Positions 22,447 through 35,900 of a stretch of 64,000 bases of DNA are shown piece by piece; the first letter of the stretch is position 1, and each line of letters opens with the position of its first letter. Below the pieces are notes generated by a model. The model was not told the origin of the DNA, searched no databases, and saw only the letters and a list, made by a program, of their open reading frames with translations. Source of the stretch: Diacronema lutheri (lineage: Eukaryota > Haptophyta > Pavlovophyceae > Pavlovales > Pavlovaceae); NCBI GenBank assembly GCA_019448385.1, contig JAGTXO010000042.1, positions 1 to 64,000 of the forward strand. The letters run 5' to 3'. The translations under genes were made by a program, and so were the position numbers.

Positions 22447-25400
22447 ATGCGCGTGCGGCATCGCGTGCGCGTGGCGGCACGGCGGCGCTGTCTCCCACAC
22501 GGCGTCGAGAGAGTGAAGCACGCTCGACGCAAGCTCGCCACCAGCCGGCGCTACACCGAGGAGCGCGCCGAGCGCGCCGCCCAGCCGCCGGCTCACGCTG
22601 CTGTGCCGCAGCGCGCTCAGCAGAAGCAGCGACCACACCGCCGCCGCCGCGCTCGGCGCGCGCGCGGACACGCCGTCGTGGCGCGCGCACGCCTCGACGA
22701 ACGGGCTGTCGGACGCCACGCCCATGCCCGCGAGCGCGCGCGCGAGCGGCGCAAGGCTCGCGCCGCCCTCACCGTCGACGGTCGGAGCATCGGCCGCGTC
22801 GGCGCGCGCCCACGACGAGGCGCGCGCCTCCGCCGCGCCGCACGCGTCAGCGCGCGCCGAGCCGCCGGCGCCGAGGCTTTTGGCCACTGCCGCGTCCCAC
22901 GCCGGCTGCGACCAGCGCGGCGACTGCCATGCGAGCGGCGCGCCCGCGCGCGTGCCCGCACGCGCGCCCGCGCTTCCCGCGTGGGCGCCTGGCGTGCCGT
23001 CGGCGCCGCAAGTTTCCGGAAAATGCGCCTGCGAGGCGGTGGCGGACGCGGCGGCGAGCGCGACGGCGCCATGCTCCGCGACCGCGTCGAGCGAGCCGGC
23101 GTAAAGTCGCGCGGCGTGCGCGAGCGCGCGCGCCGAGCCGCCGAGCGCCGCGGCATCCGCCTCGTCGGCCTCCGCAGGCTCAAGCGCTCGCGCCGCGCCG
23201 CGCCGGCCGCCAATTGCGGCGCGGCCGCGATCGCCTGCGGCATCGCCCGCTGCGTCGTCGAGCTCGGGCCACCACGGCTCGACGCCGGCAGCATCGTCCA
23301 TGCCCAAATCGGCGCTGCCGTCCACGCACTCGCTCGCGCCCGCCGAGCCCGCCGCGGCGCGCGCAGCCGCGCCGTCTGCCGCAGTCGCGGCGCGCTCCGC
23401 GTCTGCCGCGGCGCGCACCGCCGCGCGCGCACACGCGTCCGTCGCAAACGCGCGGAGCGAGCGGTCGGCGGCTCGCGCGAGGAGCACGTCGGCCGCGCAC
23501 AGCGCCGCGTGGCAGTAGTGTCCAAGTCCGACGAGCAGCCGCGCGCGCTCGCACTCAACCGGGCTGCGAGCGCCGCCGCCGCCGCCAGCCGCCGAAGCGC
23601 CGTCGGCCGTGGGCGCGCGAGGCGGCGCACTCGTCGCGCCCACACGCGCCCACTCCTCGGCGCGCGCGTGCACGCGCGCCGCGTCTGCCGGCACGTGCCC
23701 GCTCGCAGCGCCAACTTGGCGTGCGGCCGCGAGCGCGCACGCCGCTTCGCCAAGCGATGGCAGCGCGCGCGCGTCGCACGCGCCGGGGCTCGCGAGGATG
23801 CGCAGGAGAGAAAGGCAGTCGGCGACGAGCGAAGCGCCCGGCGCGCTCGCGCACAGCGCCGCGAGCCCATCGGGCGGCGCGACGCGCAGCGCGGCGGCGA
23901 GCGCGCGCGCGTGCGCTGCAATCGGCTGCGCTGATGGCAAGCGACCGCACGGCCAGCACGCGGCCGGCACGCGCGCGCGCACGGCGCGCGCAAAAGCGCG
24001 CAGCGCGGCGGCGGGCGCGGGCGAGCCGACGCCGGCCTGCGCGCGCAACGCGAGCTGCTGCGCCGCGAGCGGCGCGAGTGCGTCGTTGCCCGCGCCGCGC
24101 GCGTGCGCGAGCACGGTGGCCGGCAAGCGCGCGGCGATCGGGGGTAGGATGCGAAGCGTCGCGCGCATCGCGCCTGCCGCGGCGCGCGCCGCGGCGGCCT
24201 CGCGCAAGGCGCCGGCGCCGGCGTGCGCGCTCGCCGGTTCGATCGCGCCCTCGTCGAGCACCGCTCGTAGCAGCGGAGGCGCGCCGAGCGCGGCGGCGAG
24301 AGCGCGCCCGCCGCGCGCGCCCGCCGCGTCAGCGGCGGCGAGCTCTGCGAGCAGGCAGTCGCCGACGGCGAGCGCGACGCTCGCGCGCTGCTCGGCGCCG
24401 AGCGGTGCGCGCGCCGGCTGCGTGTCGGCCCGAGCGCCGCGCGCGCGCGGCGGCGGTGGCGGCGGCGGCAGCAGCAGCCGAGCGAGAACGCGCAACGCAG
24501 GGTGCCACTCGCCCTCTCGCGCGCGCGCGTCCGCGCCGTCCGCGTCGCCGTCCGCGCCGCCGTCCGCGTGCTCAGGCGGGAGCGGCACGGCCACGCCGTC
24601 GAGCAGCGCGCGCACGAGCGGCGCGACGGTCGTTGGCAGGGCGCGCAGCCGCGGCGCCGCGATCGCCGCGAGCGCGCACAGCGCGTCGAGGCCCGCGCGC
24701 CGGCGCGCGGCGGAGGGCGCGCGCAGCGCCGCGCGCGCGCGCAGCGTGAGGCGGACGAGGCGCGCGCGCGGCGCGGTCACCAGCACGATGGCCTCGACGC
24801 CTTGGCGGCGAGCGATCGCGGCGAGCGTCGCGGCAACGACGCGCGCGCCCGCGGGCAGGTACGCGCCGCCGTCCGGCGGCGCCGCCGCGCACGCGCCCGC
24901 GAAGCCGGCCGTATCGCCCACGCCGCCGACGGCAGCCGCCGCCTCCGCCGACGGCTCGGCAAACGGCGCTCCGCCGCGCAGGCCAAGCGCGTGCGCGAGC
25001 ACCTCGGCGCCGCGCTCGCGCGCGAGAGCGGCCACGCGCTGCGCACCAACGCATGCTTCGAGCGCGCGCATGCCGCCGTCGCCGGCGCCGAGCGCGCCCG
25101 CGCGGACGCACAGGACGAACGTGCGCGAGAAGTGGGCCTCAAGAAGCGCGCGCACGGCCGCGGACGCGTCGGGCGCACGCGCGCACGCGCCAACGGGCGG
25201 CGCAGGCGCGGGCGCGTGCGCGTGCGCGAGGGTGGGGATGGACGGCTGCGTCTGCGATCGCGACTCGACGCCAAGGTCGCGCGGCCCGCCCGCCGCTCGT
25301 TGCTCGGACGAGGAGCCGTCGCGCCGCTCGCCGCCGCCGCCGTCGCCACCGCTGTCTCCCACGCCACCGCCACCGCCATCGCCGTCGGCCTGCGCGGCGC

Positions 25401-28400
25401 CGCTTGCGAGCACGCGCGCGAGCGAGCGCAGGCCGCGCTCGTCGCCGCGCAGCAGCAGCTGGCCGACGACGTCGGCCGCAACCGCGCGCAGGAGCTGACG
25501 CTGCGAGGCGAAGCCGCAGAGCGCGGCGGGGAGGGCCTCAAGCGCGCGCGCTGGCTCGGCAGTAGCACAGAGCGCGCCGAGCAGCGCGGGCGCGACCGCG
25601 GCCGTGAGCGCAGCTGCCGAGCCGTGCCCGTGCGCCGCGCCCAGAGTGGCATACGCCGTGCACAGCCCGCGGTGCACCGCGAGGCGGCCCACTCCGCCGC
25701 CGCTGACGCCACCGCCACCGCCACCGCCACCGCCACCGCCACCGCCACCGAAGTTGTCGTCGTTGCGTCCGCCTGCAGCGCGGGCCGCCAGCGCGCGCGG
25801 CGCGTGCGCCGCCGGGTGCGCGAGGCAAAATCGCGCGGCGGCGAGCCCGGCCTCGGCGGAGACGGCGCCGAGCCGCCAAGCAGCACCGCTCGTCGTCAGC
25901 GCCCAAGCGACGGACGGCTGCGCGCCACCGCCTCCGCCGCCGCCGCCTCCTCCGCTGCCGCCACCGCTGGCACCCGCGCCTGCGCCCGCGCGCGCGTAGC
26001 CAACATCCATGCCGCCTGTGGCCGCGCCAGCGACGGGCGGCGCGCCAACAAACGTCTCGAAGACGCCCGCCGAGCCCTCATACACGTCGAGCAGCGCAGG
26101 GCACGCGTCCGCGGCGCGCTCGCGCGCGAGAGCGCACGGGTCGGACGCGAGCTCAACCAAAAGCTGCGCGAGAGCGCTTTCCACCACCTCCTCTTCCTCT
26201 TCCTGCTGCTGCTGCTGAGGGCCGGTGTCGGCACCGCCGGCAGCCGTCGCGCGCGCGCTTCCTGCGCCGGCGCGCCCGGCCCCTCGACCGCCACCATCGG
26301 CATCGTCGTCAGCGTCGGCGCCCACCGACGGCAGGTTTCGGCGCTGCGCGGCCTGCCTCCAGCCGCCCGTGGTACCAGCCGCGCCCGCGCCCGCCAGCGC
26401 GCCAGCGCCGTCTTCGGAATCCGTCTCAGCCGCGAGCACCTGCGTGTCCCTCGTGCCGCCGTCGCCGTCGCCATCGCCGCCGCTACCGCCGCCGCCAGCG
26501 CGCGCGCGCGCGCCGTCCGCGCGCGGCGCTGGTGGCGCGGGCGCACGGCACACGCGCAGATGCTCGCCGATGAGCGCGCCGAGGAGCGCGCGCACATAGC
26601 GCGTGCAGGCAAAGCGCGCCCATTCCGGCCCACCCGCTCCGCCACCGCCCGCACCGCTGCTGCCGCCACCGCCGCCGGCACGAACGCCGAGGATCGCGGA
26701 CGTGGGTGGGGCTCGGTGCAGGGTGGGCGGGAGTGCGTGCGCCCACTGCGACACTGCGTGTGTGTACGGCAGCAGCGCGTCGCGAGGCAGCCCGCCGCCG
26801 CCTGCCACACCGCCCGCGGCGGCTGCGGCGCGCGCGCACGCCAGCTTGGCCTCCGGGCCGCCCAGCACATGCGCCACGGCCCAGAGGGAGCGCAGGTGCT
26901 CGCCAGCCGCCCACTCGGCATACAGCAACGCGCCACTCGCGTCGCCCGCGCGGCCGCGCGAGCGCCGCGCGCGCTCCGAAGCCTCCGCGAGCGCAGCCGC
27001 GCGCAGCGCGGCGGTCGATGGCGCGACGAGCGCGTCGCACGCGGCGCGCAGCGCACCGGCCTCGCCGAGCAGCAGCGCGCAGCGGAGGAGGAGGAGCTGA
27101 CCGTGCGCGCTCTCGCCGGGCGCACACAGTGCGAGCGCGCGTGCCACCGCCGCCGACACCTCGGGCTCTAACGGGCACGCGCGCTGTGCGGACGCGGACG
27201 CAGGCAACACGCCGCCGCCACCCGCGGGCAGCGCGCCGACGGCCGGCGCGCGCGCCGCGCCGCCGACGGGCGCAAGCGCCGCGCAGCGCAGCGCGGCAAG
27301 CAGCGCGCCGTAGACGCGATGGGCGCATGCATAGCCCTCGGCCGTGCTCGCGCCCGCCGTGCGCGCCACGCCGCGCACGTCTGCGACGCAGAAGTCCGCA
27401 TCGTCCACCGCGTCGTCGATCGCGCCGCTGCCGCCACCGCCGCGCGCCGCCGCGCGAGCACCGTCGTACCCGCCCGCGCCGGCCGTGGCGATCGCGCCAA
27501 AGTCAGCCGGTGCGGGCGCGCAGCTGCCGGAGTAGCCGTGACCTCCGGACGCGGCACAATCGAAGCCGCCTTCGGGCCTGTCGCTGTTCAAGCCGCCGCC
27601 GCCGCTGCCGCCGTCCGCGCCACCAGCCGCGCCCTCGCCCGCCACGCCTGCTCCCGCCGCCTTCGCGCGCTCGACGGCGGGCCAGCCGGCGTCCGGCACG
27701 GTCAGCAGCCGCGCGCACAGCCGCGCGACCGTACGCGAGAGCGCACTCAGAGCGTCCGCCACTGGCCCCTCGACAAGCATGCCGCCGACGCCACCGCCGT
27801 CGCCATTGCCACCGCCGCTGAAGACCGCGCCGCGCGTGCCGCCTGCGAAGGCCGCAATCCCACCACCGCCACCGCCGCCACCGCCGGCGAAAGTGTCGAC
27901 GGGCAGGCCGCCAGATACTGTGCCCGCCACACCCGCCGCGCCCGCCGCGCCAAGCGCCGCGCCAAGCGCGCTCGGCAGCGCAAGCAGCTCGGCCAGCGCG
28001 TCGGCGAGCGCGCTTACCTCCGCGCGCGCGTCCGCGGCGGTGAGGGCGCGCAGCGTGTCTGCGTCCGCGCCGAGCAGCGCGCCGAGCTGCACGCGCACGG
28101 CAGAGATCATCCCGTGCGCGCGCGAGAGCCAGCGCAGGGGCACACCTCCGCAAAAGGCCGGCGCGGCGGACGCGCCGACCGCCGCACCAGCCGCGCCCGC
28201 GAGATCGCCCCAGCCCGCTGCGTGCGGCGCACCCGCGCCCACGTCACCCGACGACGCGGACCGCGCCGCCCAGAGCACGCAGACGAGCTGGCTTGCTGCG
28301 CGCGCGAGCGCCGCAAGCGCCCAGATCGACTCGGCGCGCTCAAGCCGCCATGTCGCCTCTGGTGCGCCATGCGACGCGTGACCGTCGCGACGGCCAAGCG

Positions 28401-31400
28401 CCGCGCCGCCAAGCTCGCGCGAGGTGGCAGCGGCGCATCCGCCGCGCACAGCGCCGGCGCGGCGGCCGGCGCCGAGACCACCAACGCCAAACGCTGCATC
28501 CTCCGCATCCGCTCGCGCCTCCGCCTCCATCTCCGCGTCCGCGTCCGCCTCGGCGCGCGCGGCCGCGGCTGCAGCGGCAGCTGCAACTGTCAAAGGCCGC
28601 GCCGCGCGCAGCGCGAGCGACTCGGCCTCGAAGGAGAGGGCGACGGCGTGCCAGTGGCGCGCAAGGCTCGGCTCGGCGAGTACGCTGAGCAACGACGCGC
28701 CCTGGCCCGCCTCACCCGCCGGCCGCTGCGCATTCCAAGTGCCGACACGCGCTCGAGCGCGGCGCGCGCGGCGTGCGCACGCGCCGCGCTCGCCGCCTTC
28801 GTCAGCGCTGCCGGCCGCGTCCACGTCGCTCCCGCTCTCGCTCGTGCTCAGCTCGCCCGCGCCGCTCGGCCGCGCGCGAAGCGTGCCGCGCTCGCGCAAA
28901 GCGCTTCCGCTGCCGCCATCGCCGCACGCGGCTGTGCTCTCAGCGGCCGCCGGCTGCACGCCTGCGCTGCCAGTCGCCGCACCCACTTCGCACTCGAGCC
29001 AATGAAGCGCGGCCATTTGGCCCGCGAGGAATGCGGGGCGCGACACGTCGGCCGCGGCTGGCGGCGGCAGCAGCCCTGGAGCGCGCGCGCCGCTCGGCAG
29101 CGCGGCGTCCACCGGCGGCGCGCGCGCGAGCCGTGCGCGTCGTGCGGGCGGCGGCCCACGTGCGCGCGCGCGCGCGATCGCGCCTGCGCGCGTGCCAAGA
29201 CCCGCGGCGTTGAGCTCGGCGGCGAGCGGCGGTGGTAGCGAGCATGCGGCCTCGGCGCACGCGAGCGCGACGAGCGCCGCCGCGGCGAGGCGGAGCGCGC
29301 AGCCGCCGAGACCGCCGCCGTCCGCTGGAATCTCAGTGGCTGGCGCGAGAGCACTCAGCGGGCTGAGCGCGCGCGCGCTCGGCGGCGTCGCGCCGTCGAG
29401 CGCGCCGCCGGGCTGCGCTGCGGCATCGGCGAGCGCGCACGCGGCGGGCGCGAGCACCGCCGCGGCGAGTGGCGAGGTGACGAGTCCGGGCGCGAGCAGG
29501 ACAGCGAAACCGCCGATCGCGCACGCGCCATACCCGCCGTAGCCGACGGCTGCGCCGCGCGAGCTCGCGCCGTCGGCCGAGCGTGCGCGCACGCTCAGTA
29601 GCCACTCCACCGCAGCCGCGCGGCACGGCGCGTCGAACGCGCGCGCGAGCGTCGCGAGGCCGCTGCCCGTGCCGCCGGTGCGCGTGCCCGAGCGCCACGC
29701 GCCCGCCGAGCGACGGCCGCCGTCGCCCGACGCGCACCCGTCGCTGCGACCAGCTGCCGCACCGTCGGCTGTCACGGAAGGCGATGGCTGGGCCGGACAC
29801 GCCACGTTCGGCAGCGCCGCCGCCTCGCGGGGCGGCTGCGCGCGGCGTGCGACCCCGCCGCTGCCCGCGGTGGGTTCGCCGCGCCGCGCCGCCGTTGCGG
29901 CGGTCGCAAGGCGCGCGAGCAGGCAGGTGGCGCAGTGGAGCGCGGAGAGGCGGAGCGCGGGCAGACCCGCGCCACCCGGGCCGCCCGCCGCGCGCGCGAC
30001 GAGCGAGAAACGCGCGGACGGCGGCCGCACGTGCGGACACGCCCAGAAAGCTGGGAGCGATGCAGCAATGGCTGCGGCGCTCACGAGGCGCAGTTGCACG
30101 AGCGCGCGCAGGCAATAGTAGGCAAGATCCGCGCCCACGACCTGCGCCACCGCCGCCGAGTGCGCGCCCGACGACGCGCCGCCACCGCCCGGCGCGCAGC
30201 CGCCGGCGCGCGTGCCGCCGCCGAACGTGCCAAGTGCAGCCGCGCCCGCGCCTGCGCCGAGCGGCGCCGCGCTGCCGAGCAGCGCGACGAGGTCCGCCCA
30301 CAGCGCGTCAGCCCACGGCAAGAGCGGGTCGCCGTCGGACGCCGGCAGCGCGGTCCGTGCGCTGTGCGTCGCCGCGCCCCACGCGTCGCGCGCGCCGCGC
30401 GCCGCGCGCGTGCGCACGCGGCCGCGCGGCCGCGCGCGCGCGCGCGCGCGCGCGGCGACGCGCGGGGCAGCGCCCGCCAAGCCCATCATCTCGTCCTCGT
30501 CCTCGTCATCGTCGTCACCGCCATCACCCGCCGCGTCCTGCCCCTCGCCATCGCCCTCGCCTTCATCATCCTCCTCGCAGCTCGAGCTTATGCCGCGCCC
30601 GCCACCGCCGCGCGCGCGCACTTCCGCGCGCGCAGCCGCCTCGAGCGCGGCGGCGGCGCTCAAGCAGTGTGCGAGGGCGTAGAGCAGCGCGAGCAGGCCG
30701 CCGAGTCCTCCACCGTCGCCGACCAGCGCGCTGCCGCCGCCGAGCCCGACGCCGCCGCCCGCGCGCACGCCGCCGCCCGCACCTGCGCGCGCGCCGCAGC
30801 CGCCGCCGCCGCCGCCGCCGTCGCCGTCGCCCGACGCGGCGCGCGCGTCCGCGACGAGGGTGCAGAGCTGCCGGATGAGGAGGTGGTACTGCGCGCGGCT
30901 CGCCCACTCGCCGCCCCATCGCTGAGCCAGCCCGCCAACGAGCACGAGCGCCCACACGCGCCGCGCGCCCGCCTCCGCGCCAGCCGCGCCCGCACGCGAG
31001 GGCGCGCGGGCGCGCCAGCCCGCGCCCGCCACGCCGCCGTGCGGCGCGCGCGGCAAGTCGGCGCCAAGCGCCTCGAGCAGCTCAGCGCACAGGCCGTCGC
31101 CCACGCCCTCCCACGCCGGCTCCGCGCCGCCATCAACGTTGCGCCGGCGCTTGGCCGCGGGCTGCGCGGCAGAGCCGCCGGCGGCCGCGCCAGCCTCACC
31201 AGGCGCGTCGCCGCCGCCGGCGCCGCCGCCTTCGTCGTCGTCGGCAGCGACGGCTTCATCGAGCGCGCTCTCCACCTCCTCCGCCGCGCGCGCTTCGCCC
31301 GCCGCGCCCGCCGCGAGCGCGTCGACGGCCGCCTCAAGCACCGCAATCGCGCGCCACGCATCCAGCCCGCCGCCCGCGCCGACCACGCCGCCCGCGCCGC

Positions 31401-32826
31401 CCGCGCCGTCCGACTCAGCGGCGGCGGCGGCGGCGGCGGCGACGCCCGCGGGCGTGCCGAAGTATGGCGGCGCGCGCAGCAGCAGGTGCAGCTCTCGCAG
31501 GAGCGCGCGCGCGTGCGTCGTGTGCGCGCTGAGGAGGAGCGGCCGCCACCGGCGGGCGTGCGCGCGCGCGCCGTCCGCTGCGCCGTCGGCGGTCGCGACG
31601 CGGTGGCACGCGAGCGCGATGCGCAGAAAAGCCGCCACCTCGTCCACCGCCTGCCGCTGCGACCACAGCGCCGCGGCCGCCGCCTGCAGCCCGGGCGCCG
31701 CGCAGAGCGACGCGCACAGCTCGAGGTGGTCGGTAGCGTGCCGATAGAGAAAATTGTTGAGTGGCTGCCAGAAGGCAGAGAGGCGGCGGAGCCCGGCGAC
31801 GTCGACCGTCGGCGTGCCCGCGTACCCGCACCCGCCAAACCCCTCGTCGCCTTCGCCCTCGCCCTCGCCTTCGCCCTCGCCCTCGCCCGCGGGCGCAGGC
31901 GCGCGTGCGCGCGAGCGCGCGCCGGTGAGCGCGCGCGCGAGCTGCTCGGCAGAGGAGAGGAACGCGCGAACGGTCTTGGACGGGAGGTCCTGGTCGCGCG
32001 CGGCAAAGAGCTCGGCAAGAATCTGCGCGTGGCACGCGGCGAGCTGCTCGGACACCGGCCGCGTCTTGCCCGCCGCGCTCGAGAGCAGTGGCGGTCTGCG
32101 GATCAGCGCGCATGCCTGTACGACGAGGCGATGCGCGAGCGGTGTCGGCAGGCGGCACGCGTACTGCGGCACGGAGAGCGTCGCGCGCAGCATCTCGGCG
32201 TAGTCGTAGTGCACCTCCGACACGACGGACGCGACGCCACGCGACGCGCCCGCACCGCCGGCGGACGCGGCGGCGCAGCCGCCAGTGCCGGCGCCCGCGC
32301 AGGTTGTCGACGCCGAGCGCGCGTCTGCGCCGCCGGCCAATGGCTGCGCGGGCATGGAGGACGACGAGATGAAGACGGCGATGAGGTGTGCGAGGAGCGC
32401 CTCGGCCACAGGCAAGAGCTGCAGGCCCGGCTGCGAGAGCGCGCTCGCGAGCACGCCGCGCATCCGCTCCGCCTCGGCGTGCCGTAGCCCGCCCTTGCCG
32501 CGCGCCTCCTCGTGCTCGGCGAGCTTGACCAGCCGCGGGACGACATGCCGCCAATGTACGCGGTGGCGCGAGGCGTGGTCGAGCGAGCGCACTGCGGCCG
32601 ACGCCGCCGAGCCGACGAGCATTCCGGCGAGCGCGGCGAGCGCCGCCTTGCGCGCGGTCACGGTGTGGTCCGCGCTCGCGATCACGCCGAGCTGCTCGTG
32701 GATGGCCGCGTTGCACTCAGCCGCGGTCTCGGGCGCGCGCGGCGCAGCGGTCGCGCCATCGCCGTCGTCGGCACCGCCATCGTCCGCGCCCGTCGCGCGC
32801 GACGCAGCCGCGCGCCTCGGCGGCAT
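17395..32826 (-). CDS. ATM-like PIKK with degenerate kinase site (predicted pseudokinase)
   Basis: A single open frame of 5,144 codons. The start at 32826 (MPPRRAAASRATG) precedes an ATM-type N-terminal domain. The FAT domain shows YEAAWRIGLWGYP. The end holds a kinase-like C-lobe (EAVPFRLTRETVHCLGVAGI, then LQHDPLLEWAL) and a FATC domain (GGQVARLIAEAIDPARL, last residues GWGAWL) of ATM type. ATM kinases need GDRHxxN and DLG/DFG motifs. Here the loop reads GGRSASN (Gly4987 for Asp, Ser for His) and HCGLG (Gly5006 for Asp), and the GRDDLRQD stretch of the N-lobe is not recognisable. The fold seems kept and catalysis lost, as in TRRAP, but the FATC end is ATM-like. Gly/Asp/Ala-rich inserts explain a length far above human ATM (3,056). 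The only frame is clean over 15 kb, which argues against a decayed gene. Confidence 0.85.
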
Positions 32827-32939
32827 CGCGCCAAGCCGTGCGACACGCGCCGCGAGCCAAGGCGGAGCTTTTGGACGGGCTAGAACTTTTGCGCGCCGCG
32901 GGCCTGGGCGCGCCAGCAAGCAGAGGGGCTGCGTGGGCC
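32827..32939. promoter_or_regulatory. Shared upstream region of the ATM-like gene and MOCOS
   Basis: 113 bp between divergent starts (32826 minus, 32940 plus). If MOCOS starts at 32838 the gap is only 11 bp. No recognisable motif was seen. Confidence 0.4.
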
Positions 32940-35900
32940 ATGCGGCGCGCATGGCTGGCGATCGGCGCGGTCGCGGCGGCGGCGCTCGCGCTCGCGCGCG
33001 CGCGCGCGCGGCGTCGGCGGCGGCGGCTGCTCGCCACACAGCAAGAGCAGCCTAGCATCGCCGCCGCCGCCGCCGCGACCGCCGCACGCAAGGCCGACTT
33101 TGTCCGGCGCGCGGGCGCGGCATACGGATATGGCGAGTCGGCCGCCGGGCACATTGACGGCTGGCGCGCGCGCGAGCTGCCGGGGCTCGTGCCGCCCATC
33201 GGCGCACCGCCCAGTGCTGCGCGCGCGTCCGGCCCGCGCGCCTCCGCCAGCGCTCTGCCCGTGCCGTCCGCGCCCATCGTGTATCTCGACTGGGCGGGCG
33301 CCGCGCTGCCGCTCGCGTCACAGCTCGCCGCCGGTGCCGCCGCCGCCGGCGCGGCGGTGTTGGGCAACCCGCATTCGACGGGGCCGGCGGCGAGCGCATC
33401 GGCGCGGCATGCCGAGCACGCGCGCCAACGCCTCCTGGCCCATTTTTGCGGCGAGCGCGCGCACGAGTTTGAACTCATCTTCACGAGCGGCGCGACCGCG
33501 GCGCTCGCGCTCGTCGCGGCCTCCTTCCCGTTCAGGCGCGGCTCGAGGTTCGTGTACGCGGCGGAGGCGCACACGTCGGTGATAGGGATGCGCGCGCCCG
33601 CGCTCGCAGCCGGCGCCGCGTTCGCCGCCCTCCCGCCCGACGCGCCGCCCGATGCCTGGGCGCGCGCGGCGGACGGGCCGGCGGCGCGCGGCGCGGCCGG
33701 CAGCGGCGGCGACGACGGCGCGCACGCCGACGTCGGCGGCGTGGTGGTGGACCACCTCGCCGCCGTGCCGCTCGAGTCCAACTTTGACGGGCGCACGTAC
33801 GACGTGCGCGCGATCGTCGACGCGCTGCTCGCGGCGTCCGCCGCCGAGCGCGCGCACGCGGACGGCGGCGCCGGCGCGGCCGTCAGCGCCGGCGCCGGCG
33901 CCGGCCGCGCCGCGGGCGAGGGCCGCTGGTGGGTGCTCGTCGACATCGCCAAGGCGGCGGCGAGCGGGCCCGTCGACGTTCCCGCGCTCGGTGCCGACTT
34001 TGCCGTCTTCTCGCTGTACAAGGTCTTCGGCGCTCCAACCGGTGTCGGCTGTCTCCTCGCACGCAAAATGGCGGCGCGCGCGGTGCTCCGGCGGCCGGCG
34101 CACGCCTACTTTGGCGGCGGCTCGGTCGCGGCCGTGCTCGCCGGCGCCGACTTCGCACGCGCGCGCGCCGCGCCGGCGGCTGCGCTCGCGGACGGCACGC
34201 CAAACTTCCGCGCGTTCGCCGAGGTGCCCGCCGGCCTCGACGCGCTCGAGCGCGTGGGCGGCATGGCCGTCGTCGCGCGGCACGCGCGCGCGCTCGGCGC
34301 CGAGCTGCGCGCGCGCCTGCGCGCGCTCACGCACCACGGCGGTGCGCGCGCGGTCGTGCTGTACGAGGAAGGTGGCGTTGGCGCCGCCGGCGGTCCGCGC
34401 GCGCAAGATGGCAGCGCCAGCGCCGACGCGCCGCGCGACGGCGAGCGCGCGCGCGCGCCGACAGTTGCGTTCAACGTGCTCGGCGCGGATGGCAAGTACA
34501 TCTCCGCCGCGGAGGTCGTGCGGCTCGCAGCGGGCGCGCGCCCGCCGCTGCAGCTGCGCGCGGGCTGCTTCTGCGCGCCGGGCGCGTGTCAGCGCGCGCT
34601 CGGCCTGAGCGACGCCGCTATCCTTGCCGCGCTCGCTGCCGGGCACGTGTGCGGCGACGATCACGACATCTCGCCGACGGACGGCGCGCCGCTCGGCGCC
34701 GTCCGCGCGTCGGTTGGCAGCTGGTCGACGTGGGAGGACGTGGAAGCGCTCGTCACCTTCGTACACGCCACGTTCGTCGCCGACGACGCTGGCGATGCGG
34801 CGCGCGACGGCAGCGCGCACCGGCGCGCCGGCGAGCGCGCACGGCTGCGCGCGCGGCCGCCCGCGCGCGCGCTCCGCGCGCCGCGCGCACGGCGTCCGCC
34901 TGCGGCCGCGGGCGCGCACCGTCTGGCCTTGCTGTACGTGTTCCCGATCAAGTCGTGCGGCGCGATGGCCGTGTCACGCTGGCCCGTCTGCGCGACGACG
35001 CGCCGGCTGCTGCTTGACCGCGAGTGGGCGCTGGTGGATGCGTGTGGGGACGCGATGCGGTTACGCCAGCACCCAGCGATGGCTCTTCTTGTGCCGACGG
35101 TCGACTTGCGTGCGGGCACGCTCACGGTGCGGTGCGAGAAGATGCGCACGCCGCTCGTGCTGAGCATCGAGCCGCCCGGAGACGGTGCCGGCCGCTCGAC
35201 GAGGGCGCCGTCTGGCGCCGCCGCGGCCGGCGCGGGCGATCCGAGCGATGGCGGCGGCGGACCAGAGCCTCTGTCGGTGTGCGGCGAGCCGTGTGCGGGC
35301 AGGCTCGCGGGCGGCGGCGCCGCGGCCGCCTGGTTCAGCCAAGCCCTCGGCGTGCAGTGCGCGCTGATGCGCGCCGCGCCGCTCCGCGCGCCGTCAGCCG
35401 CCGCGCCGGCGCGCGCGAGAGACCGCGCGGCGGGCGGACGCGCCGAGGGCGATGACTGCGCTGTGAGGATGCACGGCCGGTTTCACGATGGCGCCGCCGC
35501 CGGCGTCGACGCCCGCGTGGCGCGGTGCGAGGACGGCGCGGCCGGCGCGGCGGCGGCTGCGAGCGTGGCGGCGGCCGCCCTGCGCGAGCGCGCGGCCGAG
35601 CGGCGCGAGCGGCTGGGGTTTTCAAATGAGGCGCCACTGCTCCTCATCGCGCAACCGGCTGTGGACGAGCTCAACTGTGCGCTGCGCGGGCTGGGCGGTG
35701 CGCCCGTTGAGGCGCGCCACTTCCGGCCCAACCTGGTCGTCGAACCGTGCCACACGGACGACAGGTGCGGCGGCACGCCGGCAGGCGCGGACGGCGAGAA
35801 GGACTCGGAGGAGGACGCGGGGGACGTGGCGTGCTCGGACGGCTCGGGCGATGAGATGGATCGGCGGGAATGGCAGCGCGCGGTCGGCCACGAGGAGGAC

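Noticed and set aside
19103-25500. Several 600-900-codon plus-strand ORFs
   Set aside because: All lie opposite the ATM-like gene. High GC removes stops from complementary frames.
32838-32939. Upstream ATG of MOCOS as the start
   Set aside because: It would leave 11 bp to the divergent ATM-like start and adds sequence with no family counterpart. It is not excluded.
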